Virus record (IMG/VR): IMGVR_UViG_3300043775_000908
Coordinates: 1 to 25,040 of that record
Reading direction: 5' to 3' (one strand)
Origin: a virus
Length of the DNA stretch: 25,040 bases
The notes under the pieces were generated by a model. It made no database searches, was not told the DNA's origin, and was given only the letters and a program-made list of their open reading frames with translations. Position 1 is the stretch's first letter; each line of letters opens with the position of its first letter. Shown here in pieces: positions 14,337 through 20,231 of the stretch. The position numbers and the translations under genes are program-made.

Positions 14337-14867
14337 ATGACTGTTCTGGCCGTTGTTCGTGATTCAGCAACTAATAAAATCTATATGGCTGGTGAACGTG
14401 GTGCCTCAGATGATAACACTATACTTTCTTTGACCGCTCCAAAAGTTTGGAAACTTGGACCATATTTAATTGGATATGCTGGATCTTTGGATGGAGAACG
14501 TATTCGTTATAATTTTAATCCTTATGTACCAGATATAAAAGACACAGATAAATTTATGCAAACTAAATTTATTAAACAACTAAAAAATTTTTATAATGAT
14601 TGGTGGGTTGATACTGGTAAAGAGGCTGATCTTGGTCTAATTGTTTGTATAAAAGGACAAATATATGAACACAATGCAGTTGATATGTCTTTATCTAAAT
14701 ATAATTTAGATTATTTAGCAATGGGTTCTGGGGCTGAATATGCTTATGGTTATTTGCATGCTACAGAAAAATCTAAAGATGCTCGTAAAAGAGTTGTAGG
14801 AGCAGTAAATGCTGCTATTAAATTTAGTCCAACCTGCATGGGTCCAGTTGACGTGGTAAGTATTTAA
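14337..14867 (+). CDS. HslV/20S-proteasome-like Ntn-hydrolase
   Basis: A 176-aa protein with the length and motif order of HslV and proteasome beta subunits. MTVLAVVRD places a Thr directly after the initiator Met, as in HslV, so Met removal would expose the nucleophile. YMAGERGAS matches the AGD-type loop. Lys36 (APKVWKL) fits the catalytic Lys. YLIGYAGSLDGERI matches the G-(F/Y)-AG loop, and YLAMGSGAEYAYGYL is the conserved GSG segment. CMGPVDVVSI closes the fold. It would form a ring protease or a related amidase. No ATPase partner (HslU, Mpa or ClpX type) is seen nearby, so it may borrow the host unfoldase or act alone. It has its own strong promoter. Confidence 0.8.
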   Translation: MTVLAVVRDSATNKIYMAGERGASDDNTILSLTAPKVWKLGPYLIGYAGSLDGERIRYNFNPYVPDIKDTDKFMQTKFIKQLKNFYNDWWVDTGKEADLGLIVCIKGQIYEHNAVDMSLSKYNLDYLAMGSGAEYAYGYLHATEKSKDARKRVVGAVNAAIKFSPTCMGPVDVVSI

Positions 14868-14876
14868 AGGTATACT
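14848..14876 (+). promoter_or_regulatory. sigma70-type promoter TTGACG-N17-TATACT, inside the 3' end of the previous gene
   Basis: TTGACG at 14848-14853 and TATACT at 14871-14876 are exactly 17 nt apart. The -35 lies within the last codons of the Ntn-hydrolase gene. The ATG at 14883 starts six nt after the -10, at the expected +1, so a leaderless mRNA is predicted; no ribosome-binding site precedes the ATG. Confidence 0.75.
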
Positions 14877-14882
14877 TATAAT

Positions 14883-15089
14883 ATGAATCATTCATATAAG
14901 GAAGATTTATCTCCAGAAGAAACAGAGTTTGGTATCTGGCTTGAAAACGGTATTGAAAGAGGTTGGGTAACACCACCTTACTGCAATACCCATGATGGTG
15001 GATACGAATATATGGGAGAAGAAGAACAAGAAGAGTGGGAAGCAGGGGGCGACCCGTGTTGTCATGTCATCAGATTGATGATATCTTAA
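14883..15089 (+). CDS. small acidic Cys/His protein (probable zinc binder)
   Basis: A 68-aa, strongly acidic protein. The core reads WVTPPYCNTHDGG, then an acidic run (GEEEQEEWEAGG), then DPCCHVIRL, so a Cys-x2-His and a Cys-Cys-His group could form one metal site. No membrane or signal sequence is visible. The start codon coincides with the predicted transcription start and has no Shine-Dalgarno sequence. The short hydrophobic end (IRLMIS) probably completes a beta-strand. It is the kind of small conserved protein common in actinophages; function unknown. Confidence 0.72.
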   Translation: MNHSYKEDLSPEETEFGIWLENGIERGWVTPPYCNTHDGGYEYMGEEEQEEWEAGGDPCCHVIRLMIS

Positions 15090-15104
15090 AAAATAAGGGG
15101 TAAA

Positions 15105-15776
15105 ATGAAAATAAAAAGTAAAGTTATTGGTACAATTTTTGGAGTAATTGCTTCATCTTTTGTATTTATTTCAGTTCCAGTTGTAGCAAATGCAGGAGAA
15201 TGTTCAGCATCAGATCCTTGTCAAACTTATGCAGTGTTAGATAACGCAAATAACGTTATTAATGTTATTGTTTGTCAACCATCAGTTTGCGGTAGTGGAA
15301 CTTTTGCAGGTAATCGTGTTATTTTGCAAGTTGCTGCTAACCCACAAACAAATGATCCAAGTGGAACAAGTGGTCAAATGACAAGGCCAGATGAAAATAA
15401 AGTTGTTACATATTCAGATAATGGTATTTTTACTGTAAAAAAAGATGAAACTGTTGTTCAAACTATTGCAGTACCAGAAATTCAAACTCAAAATGTAAAC
15501 AATACAACAACAATAACAATAACATCTATGCAGGCACAGTTTATTGATACTACTACTGGCTCTGTAAAAGTTGATGCAACTCAAACTATTAATTCTAATA
15601 CAGTAGCATCTGGTTCTACTATAAATAATACAAATACTATCAAAGAAACTGTTGTTTTTGAAGAAAGAAAAACAGAGCAAGAAATATCATCTATACTTTT
15701 GCAAAGAAATCTTACTTTACTACAATCAAAAATTAATAGACTTTTACTACTTTTAGATGAGTGGATAAAAAAGTAA
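15105..15776 (+). CDS. secreted protein with disulfide-rich N-terminal domain
   Basis: A 223-aa protein with a Sec signal peptide (MKIKSKVIG, core GVIASSFVFISVPVV, site ANA at about residue 31). The mature start has four Cys (ECSASDPC and VCQPSVCG) around the strand TYAVLDNANNVINVIV, a small beta domain. The rest is Thr/Asn/Ser-rich beta sequence, ending in a helix (SILLQRNLTLLQSKINRLLL) that probably trimerises or anchors by coiled-coil. AAGGGG at 15096-15100 is a good ribosome-binding site. It is the third secreted protein in the window and may act at the cell surface or on the virion. Family not recognised. Confidence 0.74.
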   Translation: MKIKSKVIGTIFGVIASSFVFISVPVVANAGECSASDPCQTYAVLDNANNVINVIVCQPSVCGSGTFAGNRVILQVAANPQTNDPSGTSGQMTRPDENKVVTYSDNGIFTVKKDETVVQTIAVPEIQTQNVNNTTTITITSMQAQFIDTTTGSVKVDATQTINSNTVASGSTINNTNTIKETVVFEERKTEQEISSILLQRNLTLLQSKINRLLLLLDEWIKK

Positions 15777-15788
15777 TAAATTAATGTT

Positions 15789-15859
15789 GCGGATATTGCA
15801 TAGTGGTAGTGCGTAACCTTGCCAAGGTTAATGTGCGGGTCCGATTCCCGCTATCCGCT
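15789..15859 (+). tRNA. tRNA-Gly (anticodon GCC)
   Basis: The acceptor stem GCGGATA/TATCCGC, the D-arm GCAT/GTGC, the anticodon stem TAACC/GGTTA with loop TTGCCAA, and the T-arm GCGGG-TCCGATT-CCCGC all pair. The anticodon is GCC (Gly). The 3' CCA is not encoded, as is common in Actinobacteria. Confidence 0.93.
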
Positions 15860-15863
15860 CTAT

Positions 15864-15935
15864 GCCCTCATCGTCTAGTGGTTAGGACATCACCCTTTCA
15901 CGGTGGTAGCAGGGGTTCAATTCCCCTTGGGGGTA
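15864..15935 (+). tRNA. tRNA-Glu (anticodon TTC)
   Basis: The acceptor stem GCCCTCA/TGGGGGT has wobble pairs, including one at its outer end. The anticodon stem is TCACC/GGTGG with loop CTTTCAC, and the T-arm is AGGGG-TTCAATT-CCCCT. Anticodon TTC reads GAA/GAG. It starts four nt after tRNA-Gly, and CCA is not encoded. Confidence 0.92.
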
Positions 15936-15937
15936 CT

Positions 15938-16009
15938 GCCTCCTTAACTCAGGGGTAGAGTACCCGCCTTGTAAGCGGGTTGTCGTAGGTTCAAATCCTA
16001 CAGGAGGCT
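15938..16009 (+). tRNA. tRNA-Thr (anticodon TGT)
   Basis: The acceptor stem GCCTCCT/AGGAGGC, the anticodon stem CCCGC/GCGGG with loop CTTGTAA, and the T-arm GTAGG-TTCAAAT-CCTAC all pair. Anticodon TGT reads ACA, the threonine codon used heavily in the long secreted proteins of this window. CCA is not encoded. Confidence 0.94.
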
Positions 16010-16016
16010 CAACAAA

Positions 16017-16025
16017 TGGTATAAT
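16017..16025 (+). promoter_or_regulatory. extended -10 promoter (TGG-TATAAT) before hsp20
   Basis: TGG-TATAAT at 16017-16025 lies eight nt after tRNA-Thr. No -35 match is visible because that position falls in the tRNA 3' end. Transcription from about 16032 would give a ~54-nt leader containing the 11-codon ORF before hsp20. Confidence 0.65.
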
Positions 16026-16056
16026 AGAATTGTGCCTGCCAAAAGGGGGTACAAAA

Positions 16057-16092
16057 ATGAAACTCGCTGAAAAGGAGAATATAATATGGTAA
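16057..16092 (+). CDS. putative 11-codon leader ORF overlapping hsp20
   Basis: ATG at 16057 opens a tiny frame reading MKLAEKENIIW and then TAA. A strong AAGGGGG lies just upstream, at about 16043-16049. Its stop at 16090-16092 overlaps the hsp20 start codon at 16086, and the hsp20 ribosome-binding site AAGGAG is embedded in it. Such an arrangement fits translational coupling or a regulatory leader peptide. Expression is not proven, and the frame could be accidental. Confidence 0.4.
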   Translation: MKLAEKENIIW

Positions 16093-16505
16093 GTTCATTT
16101 ACACTGGATCTTTTTAAGGATCCATTTTTTATTGGTTTCAACAGAGAGTTGGACCGCTTAAACGCAGTACACAATCTAGCAACTCGTCAGGCATATCCGC
16201 CATATGACATTTTTAAATTAGATGAAGACACATATAAGTTGTCTTTAGCAGTTGCTGGATTCTCTAAAGATGATATCAATGTGTCCGTAGATAATGGAAC
16301 ATTAATTGTCAAAGGAGAACTTGCGGAGGTATCAGATGCAGAAATTGTTCACAAAGGAATTGCTGGTCGTAAGTTTACCCGCACATTTGCTCTTGGTGAA
16401 TATATGGAAGTAACTGGTGCTGAAATGAAAGATGGTATGTTACACATTGACATTGATCGCATTATTCCAGATGATAAGAAACCAAAAGTTATTAAAATAA
16501 AATAA
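16086..16505 (+). CDS. hsp20: small heat-shock protein (Hsp20/IbpA family)
   Basis: A 139-aa holdase chaperone with the alpha-crystallin domain: PPYDIFKLDEDTYKLSLAVA, GFSKDDINVSVDNGTLIVKG, then GIAGRKFTRTFALGEYMEV and GAEMKDGMLHIDIDRIIP. A short C-terminal tail ends in VIKIK, the I-x-I-type anchor. It would hold unfolding proteins, perhaps during virion assembly; hsp20 is a frequent auxiliary gene in aquatic T4-like phages. The start has AAGGAG at 16072-16077 and overlaps a possible leader ORF. Confidence 0.94.
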   Translation: MVSSFTLDLFKDPFFIGFNRELDRLNAVHNLATRQAYPPYDIFKLDEDTYKLSLAVAGFSKDDINVSVDNGTLIVKGELAEVSDAEIVHKGIAGRKFTRTFALGEYMEVTGAEMKDGMLHIDIDRIIPDDKKPKVIKIK

Positions 16506-16523
16506 TAATAAAACCTGGGTATG

Positions 16524-16552
16524 TTGTAAAACTGCCCAAACTCTGATATACT
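16524..16552 (+). promoter_or_regulatory. promoter TTGTAA-N17-TATACT
   Basis: TTGTAA at 16524-16529 and TATACT at 16547-16552 are exactly 17 nt apart, with TGA before the -10. The ATG at 16561 follows after eight nt, close to the predicted +1. Confidence 0.7.
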
Positions 16553-16560
16553 AATTATGT

Positions 16561-17460
16561 ATGAATGGAGAAACTAATATTGTGACAAATTTAATAAATC
16601 AAATTATAAAAAATAATGAAGATCAGATTTTTTTTACAAAAGATGAAGAAATAGTTATAAATAAATATACTGATTTTTATCATTTAAAAGTAAACGAAAA
16701 AATAAAAAATTTTAATTATTTAGATCCAGACTCTTTAATTTTTATGAATGATGGCTATGCAGAAATTGATGATGATGGCTATCCATTTGATGACATAGAA
16801 GTAAAAAATTTTATATTAAATACAAAATATAAAAATTTTAAATATCAAGTTGCTTTATATAAACAACTGCTAGACTTTGCAAAAATAAAAAATAATAATG
16901 ATATAAAAGTTTTAGTTGATATTGGATGTGGTAAAGGCGGAGGAGTTTCATTTTATAAAAATTTTTATAATTTTGATTATTGCATAGGAATTGACTTAAC
17001 TAGAGTTAACATAGATGTAGCAAAAAAACACGAAAAAAAGGTTAATTTTTTTATTGCTTCAGCAACAAATTTGCCAATAAATGACAACACTGTTGACGTC
17101 ATAACTTCTGTTGAATCTATATTTTATTATGATCCAATGTCAAAGTTTGCACAAGAGGCATTCAGAGTTTTAAAAGATAATGGCAAACTTTTAATATCTG
17201 CAGATTTAACAGAAAAACAAGAAAAGATTATGGAAGATACTTTTTTAAATAATGGTCTTGTTTTATATGATAAAAAAAATATAACAAAAAATGTTAGGAT
17301 GGGTTGTTGTATTTCAAAGTCTAGATTTATGGATATATCTTTTTCAGAATCAATAATAATGAGCAATGATGAAACAAAATATTTTGGAGAAAATAAAACT
17401 TTTAAACAATATAAAAATTTTATATTTATTAAGAAAGAAAACAACTATGCCAAGATATGA
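16561..17460 (+). CDS. class I SAM-dependent methyltransferase (Methyltransf_11-like)
   Basis: A 299-aa protein with an N-terminal ~110-residue extension of its own and then a Rossmann methyltransferase. Motif I is LVDIGCGKGGG, the acidic strand is CIGIDLTRVNI, and ASATNLPINDNTVDVITSVE is the motif II/III region. EAFRVLKDNGKLLISADL is the family's post-motif strand. The pattern resembles methyltransferases acting on lipids, sugars or small molecules. The start may be ATG 16561 at the predicted +1, or GTG 16582 preceded by GGAGA. Extremely AT-rich (11 G/C in 17221-17280), suggesting foreign origin relative to neighbours. It overlaps the FmdB-like gene by 14 nt. Confidence 0.83.
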   Translation: MNGETNIVTNLINQIIKNNEDQIFFTKDEEIVINKYTDFYHLKVNEKIKNFNYLDPDSLIFMNDGYAEIDDDGYPFDDIEVKNFILNTKYKNFKYQVALYKQLLDFAKIKNNNDIKVLVDIGCGKGGGVSFYKNFYNFDYCIGIDLTRVNIDVAKKHEKKVNFFIASATNLPINDNTVDVITSVESIFYYDPMSKFAQEAFRVLKDNGKLLISADLTEKQEKIMEDTFLNNGLVLYDKKNITKNVRMGCCISKSRFMDISFSESIIMSNDETKYFGENKTFKQYKNFIFIKKENNYAKI

Positions 17461-17620
17461 TTACAAATGTTCTGTTTGTAGTGCACAAATTGAATTTGAA
17501 AAATTAATTGGCGATGAGCAATATCCAATATGTTGTAATGAATCCATGCAAAGAGTATGGAGTTCTCCAGGTATAATTTTTAATGGCCGTGGCTTTTATA
17601 GCACCGATAACAGAAAGTAG
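17447..17620 (+). CDS. FmdB-family zinc-ribbon protein
   Basis: A 57-aa protein matching the FmdB/CxxC_CxxC regulatory family from end to end. MPRYDYKCSVC holds C8 and C11, the second Cys pair is C29/C30 in YPICCNE, and the tail is QRVWSSPGIIFNGRGFYSTD. Longer frames beginning upstream inside the methyltransferase are excluded by this family's conserved MP-x-Y start. Members are found in many actinobacteria and phages; the function is a presumed zinc-binding regulator, never clearly defined. Confidence 0.88.
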   Translation: MPRYDYKCSVCSAQIEFEKLIGDEQYPICCNESMQRVWSSPGIIFNGRGFYSTDNRK

Positions 17621-17881
17621 ATGTATAATATGATTATGAATAGTGCAATTAAAGATCATCCAAGTGTTAAACCAAAAGAATGGCTTTTAAGTGCAAATGA
17701 TCGCTGTGATTCATGTGCAGCACAAGCCCTTGTCAAAGTTACTGGCCTAACTGGAGACCTAATGTTTTGTGGTCATCACTACAACAAGATTATGGATAAT
17801 AAAGAAGGCTACGCTAAAATGATGGCTTTTATGCTTACAATCATTGATGAGCGTGAAAAATTGGCTAAAGAAAATGGTTAG
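17621..17881 (+). CDS. DUF7455-like actinobacterial zinc-finger protein
   Basis: An 81-86-aa protein with DRCDSCAAQALVKVTGLTGD followed by LMFCGHH. The Cys-x2-Cys and Cys-x-His-His group is the hallmark of a short actinobacterial family (DUF7455) often annotated as hypothetical. A C-terminal helix follows (KMMAFMLTIIDEREKLAKENG). The start is either ATG 17621, directly after the preceding stop, or ATG 17636, which lies six nt after a TATAAT at 17624-17629 and could be leaderless. The family's actinobacterial distribution supports the host call. Role unknown. Confidence 0.75.
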   Translation: MYNMIMNSAIKDHPSVKPKEWLLSANDRCDSCAAQALVKVTGLTGDLMFCGHHYNKIMDNKEGYAKMMAFMLTIIDEREKLAKENG

Positions 17882-17892
17882 GGAGCAATATA

Positions 17893-18300
17893 ATGTATGA
17901 GTATTTTGTAAAAGAAGTGAAGAACGTAGTTGATGGGGACACCATTGATGTAATTATTGATTTAGGGTTTGATATTTTGTTTTCATCTCGTGTCAGACTT
18001 GCTGGAATTGATACACCAGAATCACGCACAACAGACAAGGCCGAAAAGGCTCTTGGTATTGAGGCTAAAGAATATTTAAAGAAACAACTTAAGGATGCAA
18101 AGTCTGTAGTTATTCGTACAGAAAAAATGGATTCGTCTGAAAAGTATGGTCGTATTCTTGGCTGGGTTTATGTTAATGGTGATTCTGAATCATTAAATAA
18201 TAAAATGATTAATGATGGATATGCTTGGGGCTACCTTGGCGAAACTAAGATTAAAGATTTTGAGGCACTTAAAAAGGCTAGAGCAAAGTCTGGCAAGTAA
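17893..18300 (+). CDS. staphylococcal-nuclease-like thermonuclease
   Basis: A 135-aa SNase-fold nuclease. VVDGDTIDV opens the OB-fold; R35, D40 and E43 in RVRLAGIDTPES are the catalytic arginine, calcium ligand and general base; R87 in EKYGRILGWVYV is the second arginine. These positions coincide with those of the mature Staphylococcus enzyme. NKMINDGYAWGYLG completes the family. There is no signal peptide, so it would act inside the cell, perhaps in degrading host DNA or recycling nucleotides, unlike the secreted homologue. It overlaps the thioredoxin gene by one base (TAATG). Confidence 0.93.
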   Translation: MYEYFVKEVKNVVDGDTIDVIIDLGFDILFSSRVRLAGIDTPESRTTDKAEKALGIEAKEYLKKQLKDAKSVVIRTEKMDSSEKYGRILGWVYVNGDSESLNNKMINDGYAWGYLGETKIKDFEALKKARAKSGK

Positions 18301-18551
18301 TGAAACATATACTTTATTTTACAGCAGAGTGGTGCAATCCATGTAAGCGCACCAGACCCATTGCTGAAGAATTTAATAGAGACAATGTAATTAAAATTCA
18401 ATTTATAGATGCTGATGACAATGGAGAACTTTGTAGGAAGTTTGAAATTAAAGCAATACCTACTTTTATATTAATTGAAGATGGTAAAGAAATCAGACGT
18501 ATGAATGGTGCAAAAACCAAAGAACAAATAGAAAAGTTTATCAATGGATAA
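18300..18551 (+). CDS. trx: thioredoxin
   Basis: An 83-aa minimal thioredoxin fold. The active site is AEWCNPCK with C12 and C15 (CNPC instead of the common CGPC), and the cis-proline is P54 in KAIPTF. Strands ILYFTAEW and KIQFIDADD are present, while the N-terminal helix and strand of full-length thioredoxin (about 105 aa) are missing, as in phage glutaredoxin/thioredoxin hybrids. It may serve ribonucleotide reductase or protein folding, or act as a polymerase processivity factor as in T7; none can be told apart here. It sits between the nuclease and an unknown gene in one overlapping operon. Confidence 0.9.
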   Translation: MKHILYFTAEWCNPCKRTRPIAEEFNRDNVIKIQFIDADDNGELCRKFEIKAIPTFILIEDGKEIRRMNGAKTKEQIEKFING

Positions 18552-18885
18552 AGAAGAAGATAAAATAATTGAAAAACTTATTCTTGAAGGTGGCTTAGAA
18601 GTCGCTGGGATTGACTCTGAAGATGGATCATTGTTATATGCCTTTACTCCAAAAATTAAAGAATTGATGCCAGAATTATATGAAGACCATATAAATTCTG
18701 TAAACTCCGAAATACTTTCTTTATGGGAAAGAGGGTATGTGGACATAGACCTCTTATCTAAAGATCCAATAGTTACGCTAGCCTCAAAATCATTTGATGA
18801 AGCAGAAATATCTAAACTAAATAAACGTGAAAAATGGTCCATTGAAGAACTCAAGAGGTTGTCTGGTAAACATCCCAACAACTAA
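18544..18885 (+). CDS. conserved hypothetical protein
   Basis: A 113-aa soluble protein, acidic at the N-terminus (MDKEEDKIIEKLILEGG), overlapping the thioredoxin gene by 8 nt. It has a small strand (SLLYAFTPKI) followed by helices (PELYEDHINSVNSEILSLWE, YVDIDLLSKDPIV), and a basic C-terminus (RLSGKHPNN). No catalytic motif is visible. It closes the SNase-thioredoxin operon. I have the impression of a widespread phage family but cannot name it. Confidence 0.68.
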   Translation: MDKEEDKIIEKLILEGGLEVAGIDSEDGSLLYAFTPKIKELMPELYEDHINSVNSEILSLWERGYVDIDLLSKDPIVTLASKSFDEAEISKLNKREKWSIEELKRLSGKHPNN

Positions 18886-18889
18886 AATC

Positions 18890-18898
18890 TGATATAAT
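18890..18898 (+). promoter_or_regulatory. extended -10 promoter (TGA-TATAAT)
   Basis: TGA-TATAAT at 18890-18898 sits just after the preceding stop. No clear -35 is present. It would drive the 18925 operon; the leader carries AGGAGG at about 18912-18917, which is ideal for the ATG at 18925. Confidence 0.65.
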
Positions 18899-18924
18899 CA
18901 ATATAGAAACTTAGGAGGTTTGTT

Positions 18925-19722
18925 ATGCCAGTAGGCGGAGGCGGAAAGCCAGCAGGTGGTTATCGTGCAGGTGCAAGAGGTAGTTATGGATGTGATGGAT
19001 TCCCAACCGTAAGTGCTGATGGAACAGTTCACGGTTGTCATCCAACAAAGGCTCGTGCACAAGCACAGGCTCGTGCTATCTGGGCAAGTACTGCTCGTAA
19101 ATCAATTACATCAGTAGAAAAATCAATGGTCACAGAGGGTGACTTTGTTATGTTTTCTGGAGAAGAAGAGATTCAAGTTGGACGTGTTGAGTATGTAATG
19201 ACAAATCCAGGAATGCTTGGACTTGAAGGATCAGAGTATGCATTAGAATATGCTGAAGATGATAAGCCAATTATTGTAAGACTATATGAAGAAGAAGATG
19301 ATGCTTGGGAAGAAACTGAAGAGGTTGTTTATCAAAGAATGTCTGAAGTTGTTAAGATTGAATCATTATCAGTAGCAGTTGATTTAGTTGTTGAAATGGG
19401 ATCAAATGGTTCTGGAATTCCTGAATATGATAGCGAAATCGGTATGGCAATGTATGATGCACAAATGGGCAAAGCAGAAAAGCCAAACTATGGTGAAATG
19501 ATTAAGCCACGCAGTAGCGGAAGTGAGCCATCAAATGCTAGATTATATGCACGTATTATTCAAGAAGCAAAAGATAAGTTTGATGTATATCCATCTGCAG
19601 TTGCTAATTCTTGGGTAGTTCAAGAATACAAGCGTCGTGGTGGAACATATAAATCAGAAAAAACAATAACTAAAACTATCTGGGATGATGGTTTATTAGA
19701 TCCAAAGAATTTTATAAGATAA
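18925..19722 (+). CDS. phage multidomain protein with GCH motif, SH3-like and RRGGxY domains
   Basis: A 265-aa protein in three parts. Residues 1-60 are Gly-rich with GTVHGCHPTKARAQAQARAI, a short segment that recurs in phage head-maturation proteins. Residues 67-146 form an SH3/Tudor-like beta unit (GDFVMFSGEEEIQVGRVEYV, IVRLYEEEDDAW, RMSEVVKIE) of the kind seen fused to prohead proteases or portals. Residues 200-243 hold a helical module ending WVVQEYKRRGGTY, similar to DUF5872. The whole set suggests a virion assembly or DNA-binding role, but no protease catalytic motif is present. A strong ribosome-binding site and higher G+C suggest good expression. Confidence 0.72.
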   Translation: MPVGGGGKPAGGYRAGARGSYGCDGFPTVSADGTVHGCHPTKARAQAQARAIWASTARKSITSVEKSMVTEGDFVMFSGEEEIQVGRVEYVMTNPGMLGLEGSEYALEYAEDDKPIIVRLYEEEDDAWEETEEVVYQRMSEVVKIESLSVAVDLVVEMGSNGSGIPEYDSEIGMAMYDAQMGKAEKPNYGEMIKPRSSGSEPSNARLYARIIQEAKDKFDVYPSAVANSWVVQEYKRRGGTYKSEKTITKTIWDDGLLDPKNFIR

Positions 19723-19862
19723 TGCCAAAAAGAAAAGCAACTGCATTTAATCCAACGCAGATTAAGAATGGAAGAATTGTTCGTCTTAGAAAAGACGGAA
19801 CAGTTAAAGCAGATCTTGGTCCATATCTAAATAAATCACAAAAGAAGGTTAATCATGGCTGA
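19722..19862 (+). CDS. small basic protein
   Basis: A 46-aa, strongly basic protein (MPKRKATAFNPTQIKNGRIV, then RLRKDGTVKADLGPYLNKSQ) that starts at the last base of the previous stop and overlaps the next gene by 8 nt. The single module NGRIVRLRKDGTVKADLG looks like a two-strand hairpin. It could bind DNA or be a small virion component. Its tight packing between two conserved phage genes argues that it is real. Confidence 0.62.
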   Translation: MPKRKATAFNPTQIKNGRIVRLRKDGTVKADLGPYLNKSQKKVNHG

Positions 19863-20223
19863 TACATATATCCCAAATGCAGGAATGAAGGCTGCTGCAA
19901 GACGTGCTTTAAAATGGAAAGAAGATGGCAAGGCTACTGGAGCAGGCACACCTGTAGGCTGGGGTAGAGCAACAGATATAGTTGCTGGCAGAGCAATGTC
20001 TTTAAGTACTGTTAAACGCATGTTTTCTTTTTTCTCACGTCATGAAGTAGATAAAAAAGGAAAAGGTTTTTACGATGGTCCAGAATTTCCATCCAATGGT
20101 CGCATTATGTGGGATGCGTGGGGCGGAGATGCAGGTTTTGACTGGAGTCGTGCTATTGTTGAAAGAGAAAAGAAACAGGTAGAAAAGGTTTGGCAGGGAA
20201 CTGCATTTGATTTAAGAAAGTAG
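19855..20223 (+). CDS. phage-associated conserved domain protein (AARRAL/WGGDxG family)
   Basis: A 122-aa protein made up entirely of a domain widespread in phages, often as one part of larger head-region proteins. It reads GMKAAARRALKWKEDGKATG, then GRATDIVAGRAMSLSTVKRM and FSFFSRHEVDKKGKGF, then PSNGRIMWDAWGGDAGFDW. The arginine/lysine-rich helices suggest nucleic-acid contact. It ends with an amphipathic helix (EREKKQVEKVWQG). Together with the two preceding genes it looks like a split version of a multi-domain protein. Its molecular role is not established; I recognise only the pattern. Confidence 0.7.
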   Translation: MADTYIPNAGMKAAARRALKWKEDGKATGAGTPVGWGRATDIVAGRAMSLSTVKRMFSFFSRHEVDKKGKGFYDGPEFPSNGRIMWDAWGGDAGFDWSRAIVEREKKQVEKVWQGTAFDLRK

Positions 20224-20231
20224 GGGGGTAT

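Noticed and set aside
16512-16542. Possible terminator after hsp20 (TGGG...CCCA)
   Set aside because: The stem is only four base pairs with a long loop and no T-tract.
17366-17446. Upstream extension of the FmdB-like gene
   Set aside because: It lies within the methyltransferase gene, and the FmdB family begins with MP-x-Y at 17447.
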